Assembly (NCBI GenBank): GCA_015478645.1
Contig: JADMIL010000001.1
Location: forward strand, 182,039 to 246,038
DNA: 64,000 bases
Direction: 5' to 3'
DNA from: Candidatus Binataceae bacterium
GTDB lineage: Bacteria > Desulfobacterota > Binatia > Binatales > Binataceae
Of this stretch, positions 18,402-26,918 are shown one piece after another. Below the pieces are notes generated by a model that was not told where the DNA came from, ran no database searches, and saw only the letters and a list, made by a program, of their open reading frames with translations. How positions within the stretch are numbered: position 1 is the stretch's first letter; each line of letters begins with the position of its first letter. A program made the position numbers and the translations under genes.

Positions 18402-18671
18402 CTACGGGACGACCTTGCGAAATGGTTTGACGTCGACCCGCTCAAAGACGCCCTGAGTCAGGTATGGGTCGCTATGGGCGAAGGCGAGCGCCGCGGCTTC
18501 GTCAGGAAAGTCGGCGATCATCAGGCTGCCGGTTCCATCGGTAAAGGGACCGCCGATGATCATCTGGCCGCGATCGACCAGCGGTTGCAAGTTCTCGAGA
18601 TGCGCGGGACGCACCGACGGGCGCAGCGCGGCGCCGTTGGGTCCGTCATGGCCGATAATTACGAAGAGCAT
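18402..18671 (-). CDS. YciI-family protein
   Basis: An 89-residue ferredoxin-like-fold protein of the YciI family, some of which act as dehydrochlorinases or muconolactone-isomerase-like enzymes. The conserved His-Asp pair is in RPAHLENLQPLVDRG and HSDPYLTQGVF, and GGPFTDGTGSLMI is a family mark. It lies 27 bp upstream of the CoA-transferase pair on the same strand and is probably co-transcribed. Biochemical role unknown. Confidence 0.85.
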   Translation of the reverse strand: MLFVIIGHDGPNGAALRPSVRPAHLENLQPLVDRGQMIIGGPFTDGTGSLMIADFPDEAAALAFAHSDPYLTQGVFERVDVKPFRKVVP

Positions 18672-18752
18672 CGCGGCGACCGTCCCCTGAGCGGAATCGA
18701 GTTGAACCTAGCATGCACGCCGCGCGCCGCTCCAGCGGACCGCGTGGTCCGA

Positions 18753-19538
18753 TCACTTCGCGGAGATTGCGCCGTAGCCGGTCCAGTAGATCAGAAAATA
18801 GGTCGCGGCGAGGCCGATGAGCAGCGCGTAGGCGATCCGATCGCGCGGGCGGATCGGAAAATCGATATAGCTGGTCGGCATCGCGCTCATCCCGAAGCCG
18901 CGCGCCTCGAGCGCCATCGCCATGTTGTTGGCCTTGCGCAACGCGCCCATAAAGACCGGCACGACCACCGGCACGTAGCGCTTGACGCGCTCGAGCGGGC
19001 CGCCGCGATTGAAATCGTAGCCGCGCAAACTTTGCGCCTGCACGACCGTCAGCGCCGAATCGATAAACAGGGGTGCCAGCCGAAACGCCAGCGTGATCGC
19101 GAAGCCGACGCGGTAGGGCACGCCGATCCGTGCGAGGCCGGCGGTGAACTCTTCGACCTTGGTGGTCGACAGAAACAGCACCGAGGTCGCCAGCAGTTCG
19201 GCCAGCTTGATCCCGCGGCCCAGGCCAAAGGTGAGCGAGGCGCGGCTCAGATGGATAATCGGCGTGTCGATCAGCGCCGGCCCCTTGCGATAGAAAACCA
19301 TCCAGGCGAGGGTCGTAAAGAAAATCAAGAGGATGAACAGCCAGCGCAACCGGTAGAAATTCGGCCACGAGCCGGTGAGCTGCGCGAGCACGATCATCAG
19401 CAGGCCGAGCGGCAGTAATGCGAGCGGATGGTCGACCCAGTAGACCGACCAGAACATCACGAACAGCGCGAACACCTTGACCGTCGGGTTGAGCCGATGC
19501 ACCACGCTGCCGTGGTCGATGTAGAGATAGATCGGCAT
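18753..19538 (-). CDS. ecfT: ECF transporter transmembrane protein EcfT (CbiQ-like)
   Basis: A 261-residue membrane protein with five to six helices that couples ATPase motion to the substrate-binding S unit. The coupling segments are recognisable: SLRGYDF and the ARGFGM motif (Ala-Arg-Gly) in ALEARGFGM. The start ATG (19538) overlaps the TGA of the ATPase gene, so translation is coupled. With the ATPase and S genes it forms a complete energy-coupling-factor importer. Confidence 0.92.
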   Translation of the reverse strand: MPIYLYIDHGSVVHRLNPTVKVFALFVMFWSVYWVDHPLALLPLGLLMIVLAQLTGSWPNFYRLRWLFILLIFFTTLAWMVFYRKGPALIDTPIIHLSRASLTFGLGRGIKLAELLATSVLFLSTTKVEEFTAGLARIGVPYRVGFAITLAFRLAPLFIDSALTVVQAQSLRGYDFNRGGPLERVKRYVPVVVPVFMGALRKANNMAMALEARGFGMSAMPTSYIDFPIRPRDRIAYALLIGLAATYFLIYWTGYGAISAK

Positions 19539-21331
19539 CAGGTGCGCCCCTCGATCCACGATGCGAGTTCGGCCGGTCCGAGCGCGACGACGCCGAAGCG
19601 CCGGCCGAGCGCAGTCGCCTCGGGCGCGCGGAACGACGAGCCGGCGAGCAGGTCGTCGCGCGCCAGAAAGGCCCGCACGGCACCGTCGAAGGTCACGCGC
19701 CCATGGCGCATCAGGACGACGCGCCGCGCATATTCCGCGACCAGCCACGGCGTATGCGTGATCATCACGATCGCGATGCCGGCGCGATTGAGATCGCCAA
19801 CCAGCGCCATCATGCGGCGCTGCTCGCGATAGTCGAGCCCGGTGGTCGGCTCGTCGAGGATCAGCATCCGCGGCTGTAGCGCGAGCACGCTGGCGACGGC
19901 CAGGCGCTGGCGCTCGCCCTTGCTCAGCAGAAAGGGATCGCGATCGCCGAGCGCGTCGAGATTGACCGCGCGCAGCACCTCGTCTGAGCGGCGCGCGATC
20001 TCGGCGGCGTCGAGGCCGAAGTTGCGCGGGCCGAACGCGACTTCGTCGGCGACCGTCGCGGCGAAAATCTGATGGTCGGGATTCTGGAAAACGTAGCCGA
20101 CCGTCGCCGCGGTCTCGGCCGGACGCAGCGCCGCGCGATCGCGTCCGTCGATCATGATCGTCCCCGCATCGCCCGCGAGCAGCCCCACCAGATGCTTGGC
20201 GAGGGTGGTTTTGCCGGAGCCGTTCTGGCCGATAATCGCGACGAACTCGCCCGGCGCGATCGTCAGGCTGACGCCGTCGAGCACGCGCGGTCCGTAGGGA
20301 TAAGCAAAGCATAGGCCGCGCACGACGACGATCGGCGGCGCGGGCGCGCGATCGTCGCTTGGCGCGGCGAACGATTCCGCCGGCGGCGGCGCGGCGCTTT
20401 GCGGTGAGGCGTCAGGCGGCGGTAAATTCGTGTGGCGCGCGCGAATCAGCGCCTCGGCCTCATCGATCGACGCGGCGTGCACGGCGATGCCGAGCAGGCC
20501 CAGCACGCGGTTCAAGTCCGGCGGATGCACGCCGCAATCCTCGAGCAGATCGAGCCGCGTCAGCACCTCGGCCGGCGCGCCGTGGGCGATAATCTCACCC
20601 TCGCGCAGGATCACGATCCGATCGCATCCGCGCAGCTCCTCGGCCTCATGCTCGATCACGACGAGGCTCAGGCCGTCGGTGCGCATCCGGCGAATCAAGG
20701 CGAAGACCTCCGCCTTGCCCTCGGGATCGAGATCAGTGGTCGGCTCGTCGAGCGCGACCACGGCCGGCCGCAAGGCGAGCACCGAGGCGATCGCCAGGCG
20801 CTGCTTTTCGCCGCCCGAGAGCGAGGTCGGATCGCGATCGTCGAAGCCGGTGAGGCCGACCGCCGCGAGCGCCGGTGCGATCCGCGCCGCGATCGCGTCG
20901 CGCGGCATCCCGACCTGCTCCATCGCGAAGGCGACCTCGTGCGCGGCATTGGTCGAGAACAGTTGCGCCTCGAAATCCTGAAAGACCATACCGACGATCG
21001 GCGCGGCGTCGCAGACCCGCTCGGCCCCGAGCGCGCGGCCACCGATGCGCACCACGCCGCTGAACGCGCCGTCCTCGAAGGCCGGCACGATACGGTTGAG
21101 GCATTTGACCAGGGTCGATTTGCCGGCGCCCGACGCGCCCATCACGCCGACCATCTCACCGGCTCCCAGAGCGAACGTGACGTGCGACAGCGCCGCGCGA
21201 TCGCCCCCCGCGTACGTGAACGTCACGTCTTCGAGCGCCGCCGCCGGCGTCGGCGAAGCGGCGTCGCGCGCGCCCTGCTCCACCGCCGCGCCGGGCACGT
21301 CGAGCCCTTGATGCGGGCCGCGCGGCTTCAC
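19538..21331 (-). CDS. ECF transporter ATPase, fused double ATP-binding protein (EcfA1-EcfA2)
   Basis: A 597-residue protein with two complete ABC ATPase domains. Domain 1 (about residues 30-260) has Walker A GASGAGKST, signature LSGGEKQR and Walker B VVALDEPTTD. Domain 2 (about 350-570) has GQNGSGKTT, the signature SKGERQR with Leu before it, and MLILDEPTTGLD. Most ECF importers use two separate ATPases; fusion as in YkoD is less common. The GTG start at 21331 overlaps the TGA of the S gene (GTGA), so the reading frame that extends further upstream is not used. Confidence 0.92.
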   Translation of the reverse strand: MKPRGPHQGLDVPGAAVEQGARDAASPTPAAALEDVTFTYAGGDRAALSHVTFALGAGEMVGVMGASGAGKSTLVKCLNRIVPAFEDGAFSGVVRIGGRALGAERVCDAAPIVGMVFQDFEAQLFSTNAAHEVAFAMEQVGMPRDAIAARIAPALAAVGLTGFDDRDPTSLSGGEKQRLAIASVLALRPAVVALDEPTTDLDPEGKAEVFALIRRMRTDGLSLVVIEHEAEELRGCDRIVILREGEIIAHGAPAEVLTRLDLLEDCGVHPPDLNRVLGLLGIAVHAASIDEAEALIRARHTNLPPPDASPQSAAPPPAESFAAPSDDRAPAPPIVVVRGLCFAYPYGPRVLDGVSLTIAPGEFVAIIGQNGSGKTTLAKHLVGLLAGDAGTIMIDGRDRAALRPAETAATVGYVFQNPDHQIFAATVADEVAFGPRNFGLDAAEIARRSDEVLRAVNLDALGDRDPFLLSKGERQRLAVASVLALQPRMLILDEPTTGLDYREQRRMMALVGDLNRAGIAIVMITHTPWLVAEYARRVVLMRHGRVTFDGAVRAFLARDDLLAGSSFRAPEATALGRRFGVVALGPAELASWIEGRT

Positions 21332-22113
21332 AGCATCCACGTGCCCACCAGCGCGATCGCGATCAACGGACTGACCAGCACCGCGATCGAGCCAGCATAA
21401 GGCGGCTCGGCGAAGCTCGCCGGCAGGAACGCGGGAATCCAGTAGCCGGTCGAAACCAGGTTGCCGACCGCCCACGCGCCGAGCTCGCCCGCGAGCAGGA
21501 TCGCGAGACCGGCGTAGCTGCGGAGGCCGGCGCGCGCGTTGAGCTCGGGCATCACGTCGATATAGAGCATCCGGCCGGCGCGCACGCGCGGATAGACGCC
21601 GAACAGGATGAGCGGCGACAGGAACAGCGCCGAGATCATGTTGTTGAAGATGATCACGTTGCCCAGGATGCTGAACGGGCGGAAGCCGAGCAGATTGTCG
21701 CCCCATCCGACCAGGTCGGCGCAGAGCACGCTCGCGGCGAGGCAGACCGCGACGTATTTCGCCAGGTTCATCGGCGAGCGCGAGACCGGACTCTGGCCGC
21801 GCGCGACGATGCTCCAGACCTTGTAGGGAATGAAGCCATACATCAGGTTAGCGAGAAAGCCGAAAATATCGCCGGGGCCGACGCCGCCGAAAAAATCGCC
21901 AATCATATTGCCGATCGCGGAGCCCCACGCGGCGGCCGGGCCGAACAGAAACGAGCAGACGATCGGAATCGCGTTGGCCGGGCGCAATTCGGTCACGCCC
22001 GGAATCAGCGGCACGACCTTGAACGGCACCAGCACGGCGGCGTAGAGCGCGGCGGAGATCGCGCATAGCACGACCATCCGGGTGTTGCGCCACATCAGGC
22101 GCAGCTCATGCAT
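21328..22113 (-). CDS. ECF transporter substrate-binding (S) component, unknown substrate
   Basis: A 261-residue membrane protein with about six helices, first in the S-A-T operon. The first helix LCAISAALYAAVLVPF has the small-residue face used for docking to EcfT. The most conserved-looking block is ELRPANAIPIVCSFLFGP followed by GSAIGNMIGDFFGGVGPGD. It resembles QueT-like S components in general but cannot be assigned to a vitamin or metal. No riboswitch is recognised in its leader, so regulation gives no clue. Confidence 0.82.
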   Translation of the reverse strand: MHELRLMWRNTRMVVLCAISAALYAAVLVPFKVVPLIPGVTELRPANAIPIVCSFLFGPAAAWGSAIGNMIGDFFGGVGPGDIFGFLANLMYGFIPYKVWSIVARGQSPVSRSPMNLAKYVAVCLAASVLCADLVGWGDNLLGFRPFSILGNVIIFNNMISALFLSPLILFGVYPRVRAGRMLYIDVMPELNARAGLRSYAGLAILLAGELGAWAVGNLVSTGYWIPAFLPASFAEPPYAGSIAVLVSPLIAIALVGTWML

Positions 22114-22434
22114 CAGTGAGGTCCGCCGTCGCGAATAAGGCCACGTATGCCAAGTCGCGCCGCTCGCGGCGCCGTGCGGTGACGCGCCGGTTGCGGCGCG
22201 GTGGTGAGCATGCGATGAGCCGGCTTCATTGCGACGCTGACCCGTTTATAGCCGCGGCTTCGCAGACTCGCCCGCACCCCATGCCCGCTTCGCCCGATTC
22301 GATTATCGGTAAGCAGGATGCGGGATACAAGCGGCGGGGGGCCGGTCGCGCGCGCGGCGCCAGCTTGCCGATTCGCGCCGACCTACGCAAAATCGCTGTA
22401 ACGGCCGCATCATCGGATTTGCCGGAGGATTGCC
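22114..22434. other. 321-bp gap holding a family B repeat
   Basis: Divergent promoters for the ECF operon and the FmdB-type gene must lie here. The only structured element seen is the family B repeat at 22245-22302. No small gene is supported. Confidence 0.5.
22245..22302 (+). repeat. Family B REP-like repeat, copy 1
   Basis: A 58-bp unit starting TTTATA and the CCGCGG core (22252-22257), then CTTCGCAGACTCGCCCGC and CCCATGCCCGCTTCGCC, ending CCGATTCGA. The same unit recurs nearly unchanged at 36547-36604 and in a cluster at 40134-40376. It is non-coding. Confidence 0.85.
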
Positions 22435-22806
22435 ATGCCGATCTACGAATACGAATGCGAGAAATGCCGGCGGCGGAGCAGCGTCCTGACGATGCGCGTG
22501 AGCCAGCGGGTCAAGCCGGTCTGCGAGCATTGCGGAGCGACCGCGATGCGCCGGCTGATGTCGCGCTTTGCGATGCCGCGCAGCGAGGAGGCGCGGATGG
22601 ACGCGTTGGCCGATCCGTCGAGCCTCGGCGATTTCGACGAGAGCGACCCCAAGAGCCTCGCGCGGGTGATGAAGAAGATGGGGCGCGAGATGGGCGACGA
22701 ATTCGCCGGTCCGGAGTTCGACGAGGCAGTCGAGGAGATCGAGAGCAGCGGCGATCTGGGCGACGACGGCGGGGATGACAGTTCCGGCAGCCGCGGTGAT
22801 CTGTAA
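22435..22806 (+). CDS. FmdB-type zinc-ribbon protein
   Basis: A 123-residue protein with an N-terminal zinc ribbon MPIYEYECEKC and CEHCG (Cys at about 8, 11, 28 and 31), the FmdB/putative regulatory signature. The remainder is acidic, with an Asp/Gly/Ser-rich tail. The family name comes from a formamidase gene neighbourhood; its biochemical role is not established. GGAGG precedes the ATG. Confidence 0.88.
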   Translation: MPIYEYECEKCRRRSSVLTMRVSQRVKPVCEHCGATAMRRLMSRFAMPRSEEARMDALADPSSLGDFDESDPKSLARVMKKMGREMGDEFAGPEFDEAVEEIESSGDLGDDGGDDSSGSRGDL

Positions 22807-22832
22807 AATTTTTGTCAGCGTGTAACGAAACG

Positions 22833-23282
22833 ATGGCTGATACGCTAACCCCCGAACAACGTAGCGAGCGAATGAGTCGTATCCGTAATGGGGGAAGCAA
22901 GGCGGAAATGACCATACGGCGGCTGACCCATCGCATGGGGTTTCGGTACAGACTGCATGTCTCGAGTCTGCCTGGTAGGCCCGACCTCGTTTTTCCGTGT
23001 CGCCGAAAGGTTATATTTGTGCATGGATGTTTTTGGCACAGACACGACTGCCATCTGGGTAGAATGCCGAAGTCCCGCCTTGACTTTTGGCTCCCGAAGC
23101 TTGAAATGAACCGCCTGCGGGACCAAGCGAATCGAGTCGCTCTAGTCGCCCTTGGTTGGGACCAACTGGTGGTTTGGGAATGCGAACTAAAGGACAATAG
23201 ATTAGGTGAGCGAGTCGGGCGTTTCTTGGTTGGGGAGAAGGGATGCGGTCAATCGAATTATTCGCGGGAGCCGGTGGCCTAG
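22833..23282 (+). CDS. vsr: Very short patch repair endonuclease (Vsr)
   Basis: A 149-residue T:G mismatch nicking enzyme that repairs deamination of 5-methylcytosine made by the partner methyltransferase. Family motifs are clear: MSRIRNGGSKAEMTIRR near the N-terminus, the catalytic Asp in GRPDLVF and the histidines in VHGCFWHRHDC, then LDFWLPKLEMNRLRD. ATG 22833 fits the usual MADxxTPEQRSxxM start. It overlaps the methyltransferase start by 40 bp, consistent with one transcript. Confidence 0.95.
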   Translation: MADTLTPEQRSERMSRIRNGGSKAEMTIRRLTHRMGFRYRLHVSSLPGRPDLVFPCRRKVIFVHGCFWHRHDCHLGRMPKSRLDFWLPKLEMNRLRDQANRVALVALGWDQLVVWECELKDNRLGERVGRFLVGEKGCGQSNYSREPVA

Positions 23283-24412
23283 CGATCGGAGCCTCTAGGG
23301 CAGGATTTAGGCCGGAGGCCGTCATCGAGCGGGACCGTTACTGTTGCGACACCATCCGAGAAAACCGAGATCGCGGATTCGAACCCGTGGTCCATTGGCC
23401 ATTGTTCCAAGGCGATGCGCGCGAGTACTCGTATTCTAGTGTCAAGCGTTCTATCGACTTGGTTTCCGCTGGGCCGCCCTGTCAACCTTTCTCGATCTGT
23501 GGCAAGCACGGCGGACCCTCGGATTCCCGCAATATGTTTCCCGAGACAGTGCGGGCTGTGCGCGAGCTTCGGCCGCACGCCTTTATGGTCGAGAACGTCA
23601 AAGGACTCACGCGTCCTACATTCGCAAGCTATCTGGAATACGTCCGGCTTCAATTAAGCTATCCCGAGATCGTGGCGCGCGGTGGCGAATCATCGAATGA
23701 TCACTTTGGTCGTCTTGAGCGCCACCATACTCATGGGCGGCGCCTCGGATTGCATTACAGAATAGTCGTGCGGGTGTTGAATGCTGCCGACTACGGCGTG
23801 CCGCAGCGACGTGAGCGAGTCTTCCTGGTTGGATTCCGCTCAGACCTCGACATCGAATGGGCATTCCCTCATTCGACGCATTCCCAGGAAGCGCTGTTGT
23901 TCTCACAGTGGCGCTCTGGAGAATACTGGGAGCGCCACCGGGTAACCCGAGCTAAAAGACCATCTGGCGAAGGGACGAAGAATCCCGAGCTACAGCTTTC
24001 CCTTGAGGAATCCAATCTCTTGCCATGGGTCACGGTACGGGACGCTTTGTACGGGTTGCCTGATCCGGAAAGAGATGCACTAGGGGCTGACGGGTTTCTT
24101 AATCACCGGTTCCAGCCGGGTGCTCGATCGTATCCGGGTCACACGGGTAGCCCGCTTGACGAACCGGCCAAAACACTAAAAGCCGGCGATCATGGTGTGC
24201 CAGGTGGCGAGAACATGCTTCGTCGTCCGGACGGTTCTATCCGTTACTTCAGTGTACGCGAGAGCGCTCGGCTACAGACCTTTCCTGACGATTTCAAATT
24301 TCACGGATCGTGGACAGAAGCCATGCGCCAGCTCGGAAACGCGGTGCCCGTAACCCTTGCCGAAATCGTAGCCCGAAGCATTCGCAGGCAGTTGGGGAGC
24401 GCCGGTGCCTAA
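23243..24412 (+). CDS. DNA (cytosine-5) methyltransferase, type II restriction system
   Basis: A 389-residue C5-methyltransferase protecting the genome from the downstream nuclease. Motifs in order: SIELFAGAGGLAIGASRAGF (I), AGPPCQPFSICGKHG (IV, catalytic Cys), FMVENVKGLT (VI), YGVPQRRERVFLVGF (VIII) and a C-terminal MRQLGNAVPV (X). The variable target-recognition region lies between about residues 200 and 330. By association with the Eco29kI-type nuclease the target is probably CCGCGG. Base composition is visibly less GC-rich than the flanks, suggesting transfer. Confidence 0.95.
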   Translation: MRSIELFAGAGGLAIGASRAGFRPEAVIERDRYCCDTIRENRDRGFEPVVHWPLFQGDAREYSYSSVKRSIDLVSAGPPCQPFSICGKHGGPSDSRNMFPETVRAVRELRPHAFMVENVKGLTRPTFASYLEYVRLQLSYPEIVARGGESSNDHFGRLERHHTHGRRLGLHYRIVVRVLNAADYGVPQRRERVFLVGFRSDLDIEWAFPHSTHSQEALLFSQWRSGEYWERHRVTRAKRPSGEGTKNPELQLSLEESNLLPWVTVRDALYGLPDPERDALGADGFLNHRFQPGARSYPGHTGSPLDEPAKTLKAGDHGVPGGENMLRRPDGSIRYFSVRESARLQTFPDDFKFHGSWTEAMRQLGNAVPVTLAEIVARSIRRQLGSAGA

Positions 24413-25106
24413 AGGCAAACGGAAAGCGCTCAATCGCCCTCTCGGTGAATCATACAATCCACTCGACAAGCTGCACCTTGGTGAGAGCATAACCAAAGCG
24501 CTGCTGCTTAAAGGGATCGAGCCACTTTCGAAAACAGAAGATCTCGTCGGAGCGGGAGTCTATGCTGTCTACTACATTGGAAGCTTTGCGGCTTATGCTC
24601 GGATCGCAGACAGCAATCGCGCCAATGAGTTCGGCCAACCCATCTATGTTGGCAAGGCGGTACCGAAGGGAGCTCGCAAGGGCGGCCTGACGTATGATTC
24701 CTCCAAGGGTCGAGCACTCCGTGATCGACTTCGCCAGCATGCGACTTCGATAAATGAGGCCTTAAACCTCAACATCGACGACTTCTATTTTCGCTCCCTC
24801 GTGGTGGACGACATCTGGATTCCGTTGGGCGAGAACATGTTAATTGAGCAATTCCACCCGGTTTGGAACGTCGTCATCGACGGGTTTGGAAACAAAGATC
24901 CTGGCAGGCGTCGGAAAACGCAATACCGCTCGTCTTGGGATGTTTTACACCCGGGCCGGGCTTTTGCGGTGAAGCTCGCGGAGGGGGAAACGACATCGGA
25001 GACGTTGAGCAAGCGACTCGACGACTACCTCTCGGGAAAGACGGTCCCACTCATACCTGCGGACGAGGCAATAGATATCGGGGCCCAAGACGACGATGAC
25101 GAATAG
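24405..25106 (+). CDS. GIY-YIG restriction endonuclease, Eco29kI family
   Basis: A 233-residue type II nuclease of the rare GIY-YIG class. The signature GVYAVYYIG is followed by QPIYVGKAVPKGARKGG, the arginine in RALRDRLRQHA and the metal-binding Glu in GENMLIEQFHPVWN. Eco29kI cuts CCGCGG, so that is the expected site. The GTG start overlaps the methyltransferase stop. The acidic tail DDDDE is unusual. The order Vsr-M-R makes a complete restriction-repair unit. Confidence 0.9.
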   Translation: MPKGKRKALNRPLGESYNPLDKLHLGESITKALLLKGIEPLSKTEDLVGAGVYAVYYIGSFAAYARIADSNRANEFGQPIYVGKAVPKGARKGGLTYDSSKGRALRDRLRQHATSINEALNLNIDDFYFRSLVVDDIWIPLGENMLIEQFHPVWNVVIDGFGNKDPGRRRKTQYRSSWDVLHPGRAFAVKLAEGETTSETLSKRLDDYLSGKTVPLIPADEAIDIGAQDDDDE

Positions 25107-25217
25107 CCAGCGAAGTGCCTTGCTTGGCGCGGCACGGCGGGGAGTTCGTTTGCAATTCGGGCGGCGTCCGGTTGATAAGGGCGTGGGGACATTTATCTCC
25201 CGCAGGGGGTTTGAATC

Positions 25218-25979
25218 ATGGCCGGAAAGGTCCAGGGAAAAGTCGCGCTCGTGACCGGTGGCGGATCGGGTATCGGACGCGCCACCGCGCTCGTGCTTGC
25301 CCGTGAAGGCGCCAAAGTGATGATCGCCGATTACGTGCCCGAGGGTGGCGAAGCGACCGTCAAGATGATCAAGGAAAAGGGTGGCGAGGCCGCCTTCGTC
25401 CATACCGACGTCGCCATCGGCAAGCAGGTCGTGGCGATGATCGAAAAGACCGTCGCAACCTTCGGACGGATCGATTGCGCGCACAACAACGCCGGCATCG
25501 AGGGCCGCATGGCTGACGCGGTTAGCGACTCCGAGGAGAACTTCGATCGGATCATCGCGATCAACCTCAAGGCGGTGTGGCTCTGCATGAAGCACGAAAT
25601 CCCGCAGATGCTCAAGCAGGGCGGCGGCGCGATCGTCAACACCGCGTCGGTCGCGGGGCTGGTCGGCTTCCAGGGGCTGGGCGCCTACACGGCCTCCAAG
25701 CACGGCGTGATCGGCCTGACCAAGACCGCCGCGCTCGAATTTGCGCAGAAGAAGATCCGGGTGAATTGCGTATGCCCCGGCGTGATCCAGACCCCGATGG
25801 TCGCGCGACTGATGGACAGCGGCACCATGAACGAGCAGGACATGGTGCTGGGCGAGCCGATTGGCCGGCTGGGCCAGCCCGAGGAGATCGCCGAAGGCGT
25901 GGTCTGGCTGATGTCCGACGCAGCGTCGTTCGTCACCGGCCATCCGCTGGTGATCGACGGCGGCTGGGTCGCCCGCTAG
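25218..25979 (+). CDS. Short-chain dehydrogenase/reductase
   Basis: A 253-residue classical SDR that oxidises or reduces an alcohol/ketone with NAD(P). It has TGGGSGIGRAT, NNAG in HNNAGIEG, the catalytic Ser in NTASVAG and YTASKHG (Tyr-x-x-x-Lys), and the C-terminal FVTGHPLVIDGGW. An AGGGGG site lies before the ATG. It resembles glucose-1-dehydrogenase-like SDRs; substrate unknown. It is just outside the restriction module and returns to high GC. Confidence 0.92.
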   Translation: MAGKVQGKVALVTGGGSGIGRATALVLAREGAKVMIADYVPEGGEATVKMIKEKGGEAAFVHTDVAIGKQVVAMIEKTVATFGRIDCAHNNAGIEGRMADAVSDSEENFDRIIAINLKAVWLCMKHEIPQMLKQGGGAIVNTASVAGLVGFQGLGAYTASKHGVIGLTKTAALEFAQKKIRVNCVCPGVIQTPMVARLMDSGTMNEQDMVLGEPIGRLGQPEEIAEGVVWLMSDAASFVTGHPLVIDGGWVAR

Positions 25980-26035
25980 AGAATCACGATCGCCGCGCGC
26001 CTGCGGTGTCGCGCAATGCGGCCACGGGCGCGCGG

Positions 26036-26515
26036 CTAATCCGCCTCGAGCATCACGATCGCCGCCGCGGCCATCCCTTCGCCGCGGCCGAGCGCGCCGA
26101 GCCCTTCGGGATTTGTGGCTTTGAGATTGAGCCGCGCGGCCTCGACACCGAGCGCCTCCGCAATCCGATGGCGCATCGCGGGCAGATGCGGCGCGAGTTT
26201 GGGCTGCTGCGCAAAGATCGTCAAGTCCGCATTGCCCATCCGCCAGCCCAGATCGCGCGCCCGCTCCCATACGGTGACCAGCAGCACGATACTGTCGGCG
26301 CCGCGGTAGCGTTCGTCGCGGTCGGAGAAATGGAGGCCCAGGTCACCCTCGCCGATCGCGCCCAAAATCGCGTTGGCCAGCGCATGGGCTGCTACGTCGG
26401 CGTCGGAATGGCCGCGCAGGCCGGCGCTATGGTCGATCGCGACGCCGCCCAGGACGAGCTTGCGGCCGGCTTCCAGCGGATGAAAATCGAAGCCCTGTCC
26501 GACGCGGAATTTCAT
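26036..26515 (-). CDS. ispF: 2-C-methyl-D-erythritol 2,4-cyclodiphosphate synthase
   Basis: IspF cyclises CDP-ME-2-phosphate in the MEP isoprenoid pathway. The 159-residue product carries the zinc ligands D10 and H12 (GFDFHP) and H44 in GHSDADVAAHAL, plus FSDRDERYRGADS, NADLTIFAQQPKLAPH and the C-terminal ATNPEGLGALGRGEG. ATG at 26515 matches the family start; an upstream in-frame codon would add an atypical basic extension. ispD is not adjacent. Confidence 0.95.
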   Translation of the reverse strand: MKFRVGQGFDFHPLEAGRKLVLGGVAIDHSAGLRGHSDADVAAHALANAILGAIGEGDLGLHFSDRDERYRGADSIVLLVTVWERARDLGWRMGNADLTIFAQQPKLAPHLPAMRHRIAEALGVEAARLNLKATNPEGLGALGRGEGMAAAAIVMLEAD

Positions 26516-26636
26516 TGCGGTCGCCTGGCGAGCGGCCGGTCCGGCGCGGCGCAAATGCGGCGCGTCAAGCGGACCACGTTGACATTGGCTGGGCGAGCAT
26601 CCAAGCTTTTAGCGTTATCCGATTGGAGGATCAGCG

Positions 26637-26918
26637 ATGCCTGAGTTCTGGAAGCAACCGAAGTTCTGGGGAGCCGCCATCATCGTCCTGTGGCTGTCGT
26701 ACATCATCGGCGGCAATCTTGCCCAGACGGTTACGATTCACGTGGTGCCCTGGCTGGTGCAGCCGATACTCAAGGTCTCGTCCATCGTAATCTGGTCGGC
26801 GATCGTCGGCGCCGGCTTGACGCTGCTGATCCAGTACTACTGGCGCAAGCGCCGTTCCTCAAAATACGCCACACAATCGACGCCCGCACCCGGCGCCAGC
26901 AGCAGCACGGTCGCCTGA
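26637..26918 (+). CDS. Small two-helix membrane protein
   Basis: A 93-residue protein with two likely transmembrane segments (about residues 11-33 and 46-66) and a basic, Ser/Pro-rich cytosolic tail after YYWRKRR. GGAGG sits 7 bp before the ATG, supporting real translation. The last 82 bp overlap the 3' end of moeA on the other strand. I do not recognise a family, and neighbours give no clue to its role. Confidence 0.6.
   Translation: MPEFWKQPKFWGAAIIVLWLSYIIGGNLAQTVTIHVVPWLVQPILKVSSIVIWSAIVGAGLTLLIQYYWRKRRSSKYATQSTPAPGASSSTVA

Noticed and set aside
15208..19418. Very long plus-strand reading frames (15208-17451 and 17154-19418)
   Set aside because: They are antisense to the SMP-30, CoA-transferase, YciI and EcfT genes, which have clear motifs. 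The GC-rich third-position bias keeps the opposite frame open.
22114..22244. Riboswitch in the ECF leader
   Set aside because: No conserved core of a known vitamin or metal riboswitch is seen.
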